Made by a program: the position numbers and the translations under genes. A stretch of 64,000 bases of DNA from Marsupella aquatica (lineage: Eukaryota > Marchantiophyta), in NCBI GenBank assembly GCA_973895155.1, contig OZ316898.1, positions 17,112,001 through 17,176,000 of the forward strand. The letters are read 5' to 3'. Shown here one piece after another: positions 35,168-47,382 of the stretch (its first letter is position 1; the number at the start of each line of letters is the position of its first letter). The notes beneath the pieces are model-generated. The model saw only the letters and a program-made list of their open reading frames with translations. It ran no database searches and had not been told where the DNA came from.

Positions 35168-38100
35168 GATTAGAGATTTCCTCAGGAGGAGTATCTTGTG
35201 ATTCTAACTAATGGGGTTGCGACTAGGTGTGAAATTAGATTGAGAGGTACTTTTTAAGGCATGCTATCTAGAGGAAAGCACAATAATTTGTGCCCCTGGT
35301 GTGTAACTGAAGTTTGAAGTGCAAATGGAAGATGTGAATTGTGGGAAGGGTGAGTCTCTAAAAATGGCATAGGGAGCTGCAATATCCTACCTCTATTTAG
35401 GGTCAATGGATAAGCACTCAGGATAGTCCACTAGAGTACTGCTGGAGTTCATGAGCTGTGTGGTCAAACCCGCAAAGGGGACAGCCAAAACTAGAGCACA
35501 ATAGGAATGATCAGATTCACCCAATAAATAATTATTCCAAAAGTGAGTTGATGTGACAAGATCTCTAGTGTTTGTCAAAATTGGTAATAACATGACTATG
35601 CAGATTTAGTAATATTATAATGAAATCTATATACAAGGAAATGATGCTCCCATGGACCACAAATTTACTTCTTTGAAACCCCACAGAGCATATTTTCCAA
35701 AATTTGAGTTTAATTGTAATAATTTGATATTCATAAATTTCATATTTTTTTAGTTTTGAGTATGTGATAGAGAAATGGGTAGGCTGCAATTCCACTTAAA
35801 GGGATAGTGAATTTTGGGTCATTTTGCTTGAGTTATTCATTGTGGAATGGAGGATAGATTTTATTACATTAATTTTCATTGTATTAATATGAAACATGAT
35901 GGCTTGTGTTTTTTTATGTCTCCTCCTTCTCTAAGTATCTTGCAAATACAAAATTATTTTAAAATTCATAATCACCAAGCTATAAATTCAAAACTCTCAT
36001 GGACCATCAAAATGTACTACACTAAAATATTATGTCAAACATGGTGATCCATCCAAGTTTCAATTTCTTATATATAAATTTGATTTATCAGATTTTAACT
36101 AGGATTTCTAATTTAAAAATAAAATCTAGAGAAATGAATTATGCCATTGTCCTTTAATTGAAAATAAAAGTATTAACTCCTCTCGCAGCATATAAGCATA
36201 TAGGTGTCCCTACAGTAGTACCAACCAGACCACCAGCTCCAAAAGTAGTCCCAGAGGAGTCAGATGGCTACAAGTGCAGGCAAATAAAATAAATGAGGGG
36301 GGAAGACGGAGAGGCGTACAGAATATTGTTAGAAAGTGAGTAAAAGCATGTGGGGCGAAACACCTAACCATTGAACAAGAGGGCCCCCCCAAAACCAGAA
36401 GCACATCCCGTCATCCCCCAACTAGAATCCTTGACTCATGCCATTTAAGGTGTCTAGATTATGGATGGGGGTCATTCATTAATTAAGGAGGGAATTGGAG
36501 GAATGAATGCACATTCCAATAGCAATAAAGAGCTGGAATGGTGAACTTGCATGGCACAGCACGGTGTTCAATTTTATTCTGGGATACAAACATGATATGA
36601 CGGTAGATTCAGATTGCGATAGAATGTTTTTGTGCTCAGCTCTTGTCGAATGACTTACGCATTATTATTATCATTATACGGAACATCAGCATAGTTCAGG
36701 GACGGAGTTATTGTTCTGGTGAAGTACGCTCTCAATATTCGCCGCTTTGGGTGTAATCGTAGGTGACATGTATTTTCTGGGGCGTATTTATACTTTAGTG
36801 ACAAGCAATCTGACCAGTTTGTTTTGCTCTAAAATGCACATTAACCAAGTGCTAAGCTCGGATGGGATCCAATCTAATTTCTCGTAGTATTCCAGAATGC
36901 TTTTGGTAACAAAGTAAAAATTTGAAATTTGAAATACATAAGATATTAGTTACTTAATATAATATATATTTTTCATGAATTGTATGCAAGCTTGAAAATC
37001 CTATCAAAGCAAAAAGTTGGGAATGGAGGTCTTATTCATCTAGAGCTTCAAATATACCAACATTAATTGTTGGATTGACCCAAAAAGAACAAAGTGAACA
37101 CCAAAATAGGCAACCCATGTCACCAAGATAAAGAGCAATTGACTGCTCGGACATCGTAGATAGAATGTGCCATACTTTGGTGAACTATCTGTGCTACAAT
37201 TCTTCAATGGTCACCTAAAAGGTGTCATGTGCCACTAACTGCTGAAAGCCTACTTTGTACATTCTCACCTAACGAGTCCAACTTGCTTTTGGACAGCTTT
37301 AAAACAGTTTTGAGCTACATTTTCTGGACCTGACTGAAGGGCATCCAACACATGCCAAACCTACCAGGGCGTGTCATAGCACCGCCCTAAGTGAGTCCTA
37401 GCCAAGCTCCACATAGATCGGTTTTATGGCCAGAACAAAACTCTTATGATATTACCCTGCCCCCAAGGTTCAAGCATCCTAAAACTAATTGTTAGTAGGA
37501 TAGGCATCTATCCATTTCTTTAGAGATGACCAGTGGAGCAAAGACTCCCTCTTAGTGTGCAATTGTGTCATGCTTTGTCACTAGCCCCAAGTAAAAATTA
37601 TAACGTATAATGACTCTTTACAAGAGCAGTCAAAACCCAAGTATCTGCCACGGGGTGAATATAAGCATAAAGTTTGGCCCTTGAATCCAAAAGAGAAGAA
37701 TACAATTTGTTTTACATAAAGGGCCAAACAGAGTACAAAAGAACAAACAAAAGAGGTCCAAAACGGACAAAAACCAATCTCAAAAGAAGTCACTTAAAAA
37801 GCCTATTTGTATTCAAGGTGGGCTCCAGAAACAAATTTGTCAGGGATGGGGATGTTCTAAAGAACATTCAAGCGCCATCTTGACATGATGAACTTATGGG
37901 TCCTACAAATGGCATTAAGATGGGTAAGCGCCATTCTCTTTATGTAAAAGAAGTCATTTCAGTTTTGAGGAAACCAACAGCTACTATAGGATATTGTTTT
38001 TGTTTTCTCCACTTGTTTTCTTTCCTCTATTGGGTCTACCTTTGGGATCTTGTTTTAGTAGTGTGATATATTGTAACATCACAAATACATGATGTTGGTA

Positions 38101-38710
38101 TGGAGCAAAGTTTAATTCAGCTGGAGAGGAATTTCAAGTCTGAGAGATACCATTGAGGGTAGTCTATTTTATGAGTGTTAAAGGAGCTATCTAGATATAA
38201 ATTGTAGTTTGCTATAAAAGTCTACCATTCATTGCTATTCATTACAGGGACGGAGTAGCTTGAATCCCAGGGACCCCAAGTTACTTGTTGCAAATGAATG
38301 CAAACACATGTTTTGGTAAGGTATAAATGAAACACAGGAAAAATAGATTGAGACAACTTCTTGGGTGGGAAAAGTTTTAATGGCAACCCACAAAAGGCCG
38401 AAATGCTTATCAAGTGATTGGAGGGATAGATGTTTGCCACTTATGGTTCTTGATCACATGACTCTACAATTAACATAGCTAGATGGTTCTTTTGGACTTT
38501 AAATTCTGCAAGATAGGATAGGCTGATCTATATCTGAAGTATGCTACTGATATCCATGGGAGAAGAGTTTATGCTGGGTGTTTTTGATAGGCAGCAATTT
38601 TTTTGGTAATGGTTAGAGTTGGCAGGGTTGCTAGGTTTGCCTGTTTTGCCTGTGGCCACCAAGCCCTCACAGCTCTGTTTCTCTTTGTGGCCCTGTTGGT
38701 CGGGCTATCT
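35168..38710. other. AT-rich intergenic DNA
   Basis: No gene, RNA or mobile element that I can defend. 35560-36180 is strongly AT-rich. Confidence 0.5.
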
Positions 38711-39237
38711 TATATAGCATGCTCATCCTGGAACATGTTTTATTTTTTGTCTTGTAGTGATCTGAAAGTAAATAAAATATGAGAGCATAGAAGTGCTGTT
38801 ATATAAGTAAAGTGTCTGCCAAGAAAAGCACAGTGACCAAGAAAAGGTACAGTCAAACAATGCTACGATGTGTGCACTTAACTCAGAGTGCCTTATGAAT
38901 GACACTCCTTTCAATAAAACCATAAACCTAGGAAAGAAAAATATGAGGAAAACTTAAGAGGCTATGCATTCATGTTATTCAGCATCATTTCTCTCACTCG
39001 TGGTGGTGGAGCCTGTTGGTTTCATCTCTAAGAAAACATATCCTGTGAAAGGGGGCTCCCAAAATAAGTTCAAAACACTCTAGAATACCTAAAACTAAAG
39101 GGGTCTAAAAATTAATTTAAAATGTATAGAATACAAAGGCTGCCCATTGATAAGACAGATTGAAATGAAAATACATGACACAAAATTCTGAATAAGACAA
39201 AATCTGAAATGTGCATTCACCATATAGCAGCTTCAAA
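38711..39237 (-). mobile_element. dispersed repeat copy 2 (inverted relative to copy 1)
   Basis: The reverse complement aligns with 19640-20317, starting gaagctgctatatggtg and ending gagcatgctatata. It has a single copy of the inner 93-bp block, a 16-base insertion near cttattcagaattttg relative to copy 1, and a few other indels. The 29-bp direct repeat that flanks copy 1 is absent, so flanks and element can be separated. The pair lies about 18.4 kb apart in opposite orientation. Confidence 0.88.
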
Positions 39238-40590
39238 ATTTATCTCTTACATGCCTCTCTGGTTCTCCCCATAGTGGGGTTCACGCGGAGTGAATTAAAA
39301 AAATCCTGGAAGAAAATAAAACTAACTTTTCAAACATTAAACCTAGGTGGCCTAGTTACCATTAGGGTACTACATAAATAAAAGCGATAATAATCCCACT
39401 TTAACCCTTTTATAGCAAAAAGACAGAAGAATGATAAAGCAAACGGTTGATACAATTTATTTATTGCAAGACTACGTGACCAAAAGATAAAAAAATGGAA
39501 CATTTTTCAAGATGAGAGAGATATACTTAATAGGCCCCCCACCTGAAAAACTTTACCTGATCAGCCCTTGACACTTTCGTTTCCTGATCAACTCCCTCTT
39601 AATGAACTGTACTGGTGTTCTTCTAAAGTGAGATTTTGGGTTAGAAGGACCAAACTAGGCAAATAGTGACTATTGCCTTTTAACCATGAACCCTGCTGAA
39701 TTTCACAGTGACTGTGCCTGATCAAATCCCCTGGTTTGCATGGTGGTAAATGTCATTGTAAATTGGGCCAAGCCGCTTATTTTGGCGCATTCCTAACTAC
39801 GAAACTAGGATAATCAAGCATTCATGTGAATGTATCCTTTGTTGTAAAACTGTATTCCACATTTTTTTCCATTAGGTCTTTTTGAGACTTGAATTTGAGG
39901 AGAGTGGCGGTTGGAGGAGAGTGGACAAAAGAATGTGGTGGGGAAAAGCAACACCAGGGAGAAGGGTTTGGGAGGAGCTAACAATGGCAAAGTTGAATGA
40001 TGGCAATCTTGGTTTTCAATTTCAATTGTGTAGGTATTGGGGTTCGCTGTTTGGACAATTTGCAATTTTGAGTACATTGTTCTTCTTTGTCCATTGCATG
40101 TTAGAACAAATTTTCTCATTTTCTTCCCTTTGGAATCAAGACTTGCAATGGCATTCATTTCTTAGAGTCAGTCCAATTCAAACATAATCAGAAGTGAATG
40201 ATTCACCCGTTTTGGCTCCTGATTCCTGTTAGTGAAAATGTTGATCATAGGGTCAATCTGGCCTGCGTTACTTGGAGTTGATGAGTTTGGGCATGAAATA
40301 TTTTGATGACTCGTTAGATGTTCTTGTTGTGATAAATTTTTTTGTAGCAATGAGCGCTTGACTTTTACTTTTTAGTTTAAACCAAAGTGACAACAATTTA
40401 GGATAGTAGCACAATCATGTCAGGGAGTAGCAATTGCAATTCTACTTGAATTGTAGATATTGAAGTCTTAAATGGCATTGTACCCCAACAATTTTGAAAT
40501 GGTGTGCAAATGTGGAAGTCTGAGTGCAATTTGGCTCAAACATTTGCAAATAACTACTTTTGCTCACAAATATGCTAAGTCTATTCTGTA
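39238..40590. other. intergenic, no gene seen
   Basis: A 101-codon frame at 39882-40187 (+) shows no domain or splice structure that I recognise. The rest is AT-rich. Confidence 0.45.
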
Positions 40591-40599
40591 GACAATGTT

Positions 40600-40970
40600 C
40601 ACAATGTCTTCCAAACCACCAGTGTTGATAGTTCATCCCTGTCCTAACTACATGGGTGAGCAAAGAACACTCTCACCAGAAAAAGAGACTAGTGTGATCT
40701 CTACACAATTTGGACATTGTCTTCCAAAACCACCAATGTCACCTATTCACCCCTGCCCAAATGGGATGGCCTCGGGGATGGTTTGGGTAAGTAAAAATTG
40801 CTCACGCTGCTGAGTTTGATTTGAAGACAATATGGAGATTGTCTTCCAAAATGACCGGCGTTTGTCATCTCCCCCCCTTGTGCTTCAATGGCATGGGTAC
40901 TGAGAAATCCTTTGCTCTCGCTGCTGAGTGTGGTCTATGACATTGTCGTCCAAAACCACCAGTGTCACAC
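40600..40970. repeat. 110-120 bp degenerate tandem repeat, 4 copies
   Basis: The core attgtcttccaaaaccacc-agtg recurs near 40604, 40714, 40838 and 40939. The first three are each followed by cat/cac-ccc words and an aatggcatggg-like block. The copies are strongly diverged. Confidence 0.8.
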
Positions 40971-43900
40971 ACACCACACAATGCATGCCTCTTCTTGTCA
41001 AAACCCTCAACTCTTAAATGATTTGAGTAGAATATCCATAATGTCTTCACCCAAAACTGCATAAGTGTGCTCCTGATTGAGTGTGACACAACATGGTAAA
41101 GTGGAGGGAGCGAAGCGACATGGCAAGTCAAGCACAAAAAACTGTGGAGTTGCTTGGTTTAGAAGAGCTATGTGTATGACTCATTAAGAGGGGTTTAATT
41201 CCGGAAGAAAAGTTTCCAAGGGATGGAGGCCCTCACTCTAAAGGGGTCTTGTATCAGGCTTGACTTATTTAGTTATTAAACACCTTAAAGAGAAAACATT
41301 TTGAACTATTTTTCTACCCCATCTATATGGAATATCATAAAATTATTCCCAATTTTAAATTTCAAGACATGATTTCTCATATAATTCTCAAAATAAAATT
41401 TAAAAAGCTAATATTTTTCTCAATCCAATAAGTAAACACTACACTGACTTTTACTTCATGAGTAAAAAAGAAAGATATGAAGACCACCAGAAATAAAATT
41501 ATTCAAGTAAGGGGTCTATTAAACATACCCCTGGTCAAGATGAACATTGTCGATATTGCAATTACCACATCTCCTTCGTAATTACAGTGACTTTTCCAAA
41601 TTGACACAGTACAATCACGTACTTCCACTAAATACGATACGGTACACATATGTACAGTACAGCCCCTTGGCTCTGGCGTATGGCCAGGTCATACATGACC
41701 GTCTGTCGGTCGTGATGGCTCCCATTGTCTCCAGACCGGACAAAAACTTTACAGACAACGGAGGTTTGCTCATTAAATATCCGTGCATTAATTTATTTTT
41801 GTATGGCGGGCTGAAAAGTCGAAAACATTAACGGAGCCACGGAGGCACTATCAGATATCGGCTCAAAACTAAATAATTACTCTAAAGTTCAGTCCTGAGA
41901 GAAATTTTAGGAGAGCTAATGTCCAATAATCTAAGTATTTCAAATGAAAACATTTACTATTTAATATTGTTTTCGAAGTACAAATAAGAAATTTCTATGG
42001 CATTACACTATTACTAGTGTGTATTTTTCTTACTGGCTCTATGAAAGGAGAAGTGTGAAGGACTCCTCCCCTTTTCACATTTCTACACTCTAGAGTGAGA
42101 CTGTGCTCCTTCAGAAAAGAAAGTATTACAAATGTGAAAATCTGATAGATCTAAGTTTTGTCATGTACAGTGGTACTTTTTGGTTTAGAAAAAAAATCTA
42201 AGTCATTACAAGATAAATTGATTTGATGCAGGAAATTGAGTTACTATGGTATGTATTTTTAAAAGTATAAAATAAGAAACTGCTCTGTCATGACAACATA
42301 ACTTGAAATGATATCTACTCCAAGATATTATACTTTGGATGATTAGCAAGAAAAACCTTTGCAGCAAAAACTATGTTCCCATGAACTGTAGACAGAAATC
42401 ACATAATCTGGATGGACTAACTAGGACTACTGCCAATGACATTGTGAGAAATATGCAGTCTATCTGAGTGAGCATTTTGACAAACAATAATTTCCAATAA
42501 ACTATGATAGCAAAGTGTTAGAACAGTGTAGTTATGTTTACAAACCTAGAGATCTATCGGTGCTTCATTTGTATTGCTTATAATCCAGAAGATATAGGAC
42601 TCTTGGGCTAATTGGTTTTTCCCTGTTTTTCTCTTCACCTACTGTAGATTATGGTTTTCCCCCGTTTTAGGATCGTGTCTTCCTGTAATGCACGTTTTGT
42701 TCCTGAACAATAATTTATATTAGTATCACATTTAGAATAACATTTAGTTTACTCAGCGTTTAAACTATTATTTACCTGTAATATGAGTTTATTGATATCC
42801 AAAAGTAGGTGCATTTTGAGTTTTGGGCAGCAGTATGCGCAGCGTCGATGCCGCACATCGGCACATGGACATTAATTACGCTAGCGTCAGATTGGATCCT
42901 GAAAGCGGGATCCTGTGGCACAGAGCAGTGCATCGCGCCACATCCACAGGTGTCATATGCAGCAAATCCCTATTTGAAAAGCGGGAATAATATAAATACA
43001 CTATACAAAAAGTAAAATACTTCGAGCGTATTTGTCTTACATACGCGAGGGGCGAATCTCGTCCCCCGCACTACAGTAGTTCTTTACATGTTTACAGTGA
43101 CACCGTACCCCATGTGGACTGGAATCACGTCTGCGAGTCGAGTATTAATTAAGTGTAATGTCCTGCAATTACGGTCACTTTACTCTATATTCTATTGTAA
43201 ACCCCTTTATCAGCAGAGCGCCAGACGGCCCGCCCTGTCAAGGGGGGCAGGTTGGGCGGGCAGGCCGGCATATTGTTGATTTGTTTACTAAAGCGAGGGA
43301 GGGGACGGGCAGAGAGATCCTTTTATACATATCATGCACATGCATGCATCAGAGTCATGCTTTGGCGACCCTTAGGGGTCAACTATCCTCCGTACGTATT
43401 CGGTCAAGTATCCCGCCTTAGTGGACTCGTCAGGGCAGTAGGGCAGGGCAGCAGGGCTGGGCTACAACTGGGCTGGGCAGAGGGCAGAGGCAGGGTCAGG
43501 GAGCAAGGAAAGGTAGGGGCAGGGGCGCCGGGGCGGGGAGAGAGAATACGAGAAGAGTCTACCCTGCGAAACTTTTTGGGGTTCGTAGCCCGGTTTCCAC
43601 TTTATGAGGAAGTACCCTCTTGTACAGGAGTACGCTCTCTACAAGAACAAACTAATGAAAGCGAGCTGGGGACCACTGGACTGTTGCTTCTGCCGCTGTA
43701 CCTTACGCAGTTGCTACCATTCCCCGTCCGCCCGTCTCCGCTACGTAAACCCAACAACCAACCCGAGTTACTTCGCCCTCACTCCCGTCCGTCCGTCCGT
43801 CCGTCCGTCCGACCGTCCGTCGTCCTTCCGGCCGTTTTCTACTCCCGGTAACTAACTGCCCGTTCAGTTACCGTCATGGACTGAGATCGATCTGGGCCGT

Positions 43901-44697
43901 TCAAACTGGACCTCGTTGACCGAGATGAAAATAGTCCAATTGCGCAGTACCGGTCTTTTTTTTCCTTTTCCGGTGGATAGCCGGCGCCAGCGTGGAACCA
44001 CCGAAATCAGCATTAATCCAAACGGTAAGCGTTTTAATATTAATATTAATACAAACATTGTCGTCTCCAAACAGGATAATCACATTTGCGACTACAACAA
44101 TAGGGTCTCCGTTTTGTTTGTGACGAGAGTGGACATGTCTTGGAGGGGTGAGGACGAGAATCTGTGGCATTTAAGGGGTCTTTCGCTGGTGTTTTTAAAG
44201 GGGGGCTGGTTGCAATGAATTCAATGGGTATCTCAAAAGTGTGTCTCCTAGTTTATGAAAATGGAATCTTTACCACGAGTGTTAATGATCGGATGCCTAG
44301 AAATCCAGAATGATGAAGAGATTTGCTGCACTTCTGTTTGGCTTGGGGGCTTGGCACCATGGCTCCCATAAATTTCCAGGGTGGATTAGTTGGGGAGTGT
44401 GCTTGGAAAGTAATTAAAACCCTCGTGTCAGCCCATCCCTCGATGCGCTGTTGGCGTAGAGTTTACACATAGTTTGTGGACGTACAATGGAGGGATTGTG
44501 CTTCTATGTCACTATGTCAGTTTTGATGTGGTTGAATATACAAAGTCCAATTGTCTATCAAAATACTTGTCACCTCCAATATTTTTGGTCCTTGTTCCTT
44601 CATCTGCTTTCGGTTGGGACCTTTGGCTTGTTTTTCTTGAGGTTCTCATATTCGATTTGATATTGACCATGGTCGTTAAAGCCAGTACCAAGCGTTT
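40971..44697. other. intergenic with a GC-rich island
   Basis: 41270-42800 is AT-rich with no gene. 42830-43870 is a GC-rich island with G-rich then C-rich runs and a (CCGT)n tract. The 199-codon frame inside it is compositional. No domain was found. Confidence 0.5.
43785..43822. repeat. (CCGT)n microsatellite
   Basis: About nine CCGT units with one interruption. Confidence 0.93.
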
Positions 44698-46225
44698 GAT
44701 ATCTACACCTCCGAGCGTTTGATGTCTCCATTCGTGAGACTTTGGTCTCTCTTTTAGGGCCAGGTACTTTACTCTCATCTCCGTGGCTTCATCGACAGCT
44801 CAGTCTTCCTATTTCTCACGGTGGTTTTGGGCTTACTTCCACTGAGCGCCTTGCACCTTTGGCCTTCTTGGGCGCGTGGGCGACCGCCTTCTCATTGTTG
44901 GCAGATCGTTTTCTTACTGAGGATTGACCTTTTTTAATTTCGTCTCTCATGGAGGTCGAGGAGGGTTCCCTCCCATTTCAGGTTCATTTGCGCACGGCGC
45001 GGTCATCATTACCCGATCCTGTTCGAGCTGCGTTACCTTCATTCCAGGAGTTTTTATCCTTGGACCCCGTCCGTCTTCAGGCAGACCTTGCTGGGCGTAT
45101 GCACGCTTTCACCCTTTCTAGCATCCTCACCGAGGCACCTGACACGGACCGAGCTTGGATTCTTTCTTCCGGAGGGAAGGGCGCAGGAGGCTGGCTTCAG
45201 GCCAATCCAGTCATTCCTCACCTGCGGCTGTCTTCAGCGGAGTTTGCGATAGCCATGCGTCTTCGTATGGGCTTGCCCCACCCACTTCTTGCTGGTTTAC
45301 CTCCTACTTGCACTTGTGGGAAGCCTTGTGATGCCACAGGTGTCCATCTTCTTCGATGCAGTTTGGGCGGCGAAACCACTTTTGTTCACGACGCTGTGAG
45401 AGATGCGACTGCTCAGGTTCTCTCTGGCTCTTTGGTCTGCGCGCGGCGGGAGGTGGTGCTCGAGTTACCTGGTCCTCCATCACAGCGGTTACGGGTGGAT
45501 CTTACCATGGTCCGTGAAGGTCACCGTACTTTGGCAGATGTAGTGGTGGCAAACCCATTGCGCCAAGACATCATTGGGACATCGGCAACAACGGCAGGGG
45601 CAGCAACATCACGAGCAACAACAACGAAGGAGGCCAAATATGCTGCACGAGTTTCATCTGATAGCTTCCTGCCCCTTGCTCTTGAGATATTTGGGCGTCT
45701 CCATCATCAGTTCGACGGGCTTCTTCGCCAAGCTGCTCGGGATGTTCACGGCCGGATGGGTCCCACCGGGCCCCCGCTATCTGTTTTGACCACGCACTTT
45801 CGCCAACGCATTTCAGTCACCTTACAGCGTGCTCAAGCTCGGGCCGTCTATCGTCGATCTCTGACAGTGGGTGCTAGTGTGACTCCGCAGCAGCTAGCCC
45901 CCCTAGAGGACATTCCTGTCCCACTTGCCGATCTAGTTTCGACACTTGATGTAGACCACTAGCTTGTTGCCACATTTGCTAGGTATGATGAGGAACTCGG
46001 TCCATTTGCGGTAGTTTTCGTTCCTCTTTCTTGGTTTTTGGGGGTTTTCTTTTGCTCACTTCTTTTAGTTTCTCTTTTTTGGTTTTTAGGGTTTTCTTTT
46101 GCTCACTTCTTTTGCGTTTGGTTTTGTCCACTTGGGACCTCTCTTGTTTATTCTTTTGTACTCTATTTGGCCTATTTCTGTAAAAAGTATGTGTATATTT
46201 GGTAAAAATAAATAAATAAAAAAAA
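44698..46225 (+). mobile_element. 5'-truncated LINE-type retroelement, 3' end
   Basis: One reading frame from about 44713 to the TAG at 45960 gives the C-terminal part of a non-LTR reverse transcriptase. It starts AFDVSIRETLV..LLG, then RQLSLPISHGGFGL (the conserved Q-LP-GGxGL segment after the RT core) and AWLQANP-like residues. A zinc-binding C-x3-C-x5-H-x3-C cluster follows (codons at 45315, 45327, 45345, 45357), then LRVDLTM..ADVVVANP..K and SFLPLALEIFGRLH. The last part resembles the restriction-endonuclease-like tail of some retroelements. A single in-frame TGA at 44925-44927 breaks the frame. The 3' UTR of about 260 bp ends in an A-rich tail with AATAAATAAA at about 46205-46225. The RT catalytic core is missing. 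I could not find a target-site duplication. Confidence 0.82.
44713..45962 (+). pseudogene. retroelement RT C-terminal / endonuclease-like ORF, interrupted
   Basis: The coding part of the truncated retroelement: about 415 codons in one frame with a single TGA after the GGFGL block. The downstream 337 codons are open and contain the zinc cluster and the endonuclease-like tail. The catalytic YxDD core lies upstream of the truncation, so the copy cannot move by itself. Confidence 0.78.
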
Positions 46226-46484
46226 TGTGAAATTCTGTCAAAAAGACAGCAACGTTCAATGAGAATTTATTGTTTTGTGCGAACCTGATCCTCCTTGCAG
46301 TTTACAAAGGACCAGGCTTGTGTTTATCAGTTTGTTAGGGCCCTCACTCGAGAAAGGGTACATAACTTTTGGGACACACAAGTACACCCTTTAGCTTTCT
46401 CTTTCTTTTCCCCTCTTGTCCCTCTCTCTTCCTCCTGCCCCCTTGATAGAAATGTACGTCCAATCCCTTGATACTCATGACTCT

Positions 46485-46772
46485 GGTCTCAGTCGACAAA
46501 AGGAGAATGCATTTAATCACAGGGCCTCATCGTTTCTCTCTCTAAGTCTATGATTCTATGAAATTACTAACAAATCGCCAACCAGTGACACAATCTCAAG
46601 CCATCTCCTACATGCTTTACATGGGGGACCCAGGTCTCAGTGGACACAAGGAAGATGCATTTAATCACAAGGCCTCATCGTTTCTCTCTCTAACTCTATG
46701 AAATTACTAACGAATCGCCAACCAGTGACACAATCTCAAGCCATCTCCTACACGCTTTAAATGGGGGACCCA
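46485..46772. repeat. 148-bp tandem duplication
   Basis: Units start at ggtctcagt (46485 and 46633). Both contain gcatttaatcaca, gcctcatcgtttctctctct, accagtgacacaatctcaag and atgggggaccca with few differences. A separate 18-bp duplication (catgatagagtgaggctg) lies at 46897-46932. Confidence 0.92.
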
Positions 46773-46896
46773 TTATTAGATTAGCCAGGAACCAAACATA
46801 GCCATAAAGAATTGGATTTGCTCTGAATGTGCTCCTAGCTTGCAAAAGTCCAGACGCATAGAGTCATCAATCCCAATTTGTTTATTGATTATTTAC

Positions 46897-46932
46897 ATGA
46901 TAGAGTGAGGCTGCATGATAGAGTGAGGCTGA
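46897..46932. repeat. 18-bp tandem duplication
   Basis: Two copies of catgatagagtgaggctg back to back. Confidence 0.9.
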
Positions 46933-47039
46933 CTTCAATTCACCCGCAATCCAAACAAGTGAGTGTTTTTTTCTCTCTCTCCACTGGAGGCATTCAATTG
47001 CAGTGCAAGGAAATGATTACTCGGTGACGAATGGTCGTA

Positions 47040-47350
47040 TCGCTTTTTGAATCCTTATAATATGTCATACATATCTCTGGTCTGACCTGAGAGAGAGAAA
47101 AAGAAAGAAAGAAAGACAGAAGTCTGGTCAATTTGGGCATTTGCCTCTAGCCGGAGCTCTGGACGAATTTTCCGTCCATTCGCTTTGCCTCCATTCCACA
47201 TTTGTTTCAGTGTGGTCAGGGTCCTCTCGTACTCCGTCCATACGTTAGTCCGTTCAATTCTGCGAGCGGATTGCGAGATTCTGTTGCGATTTTGAAAAGC
47301 GGGGAGTGTGACATGGACTATGGCGATTGAGGTGGACTGACGACTGCAGT

Positions 47351-47382
<32 letters not shown>

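Noticed and set aside
43252-43851. 199-codon plus-strand open frame
   Set aside because: It lies in a GC-rich island with simple repeats including (CCGT)n. Arg/Gly/Pro/Ser composition and the repeat-encoded end indicate chance openness.
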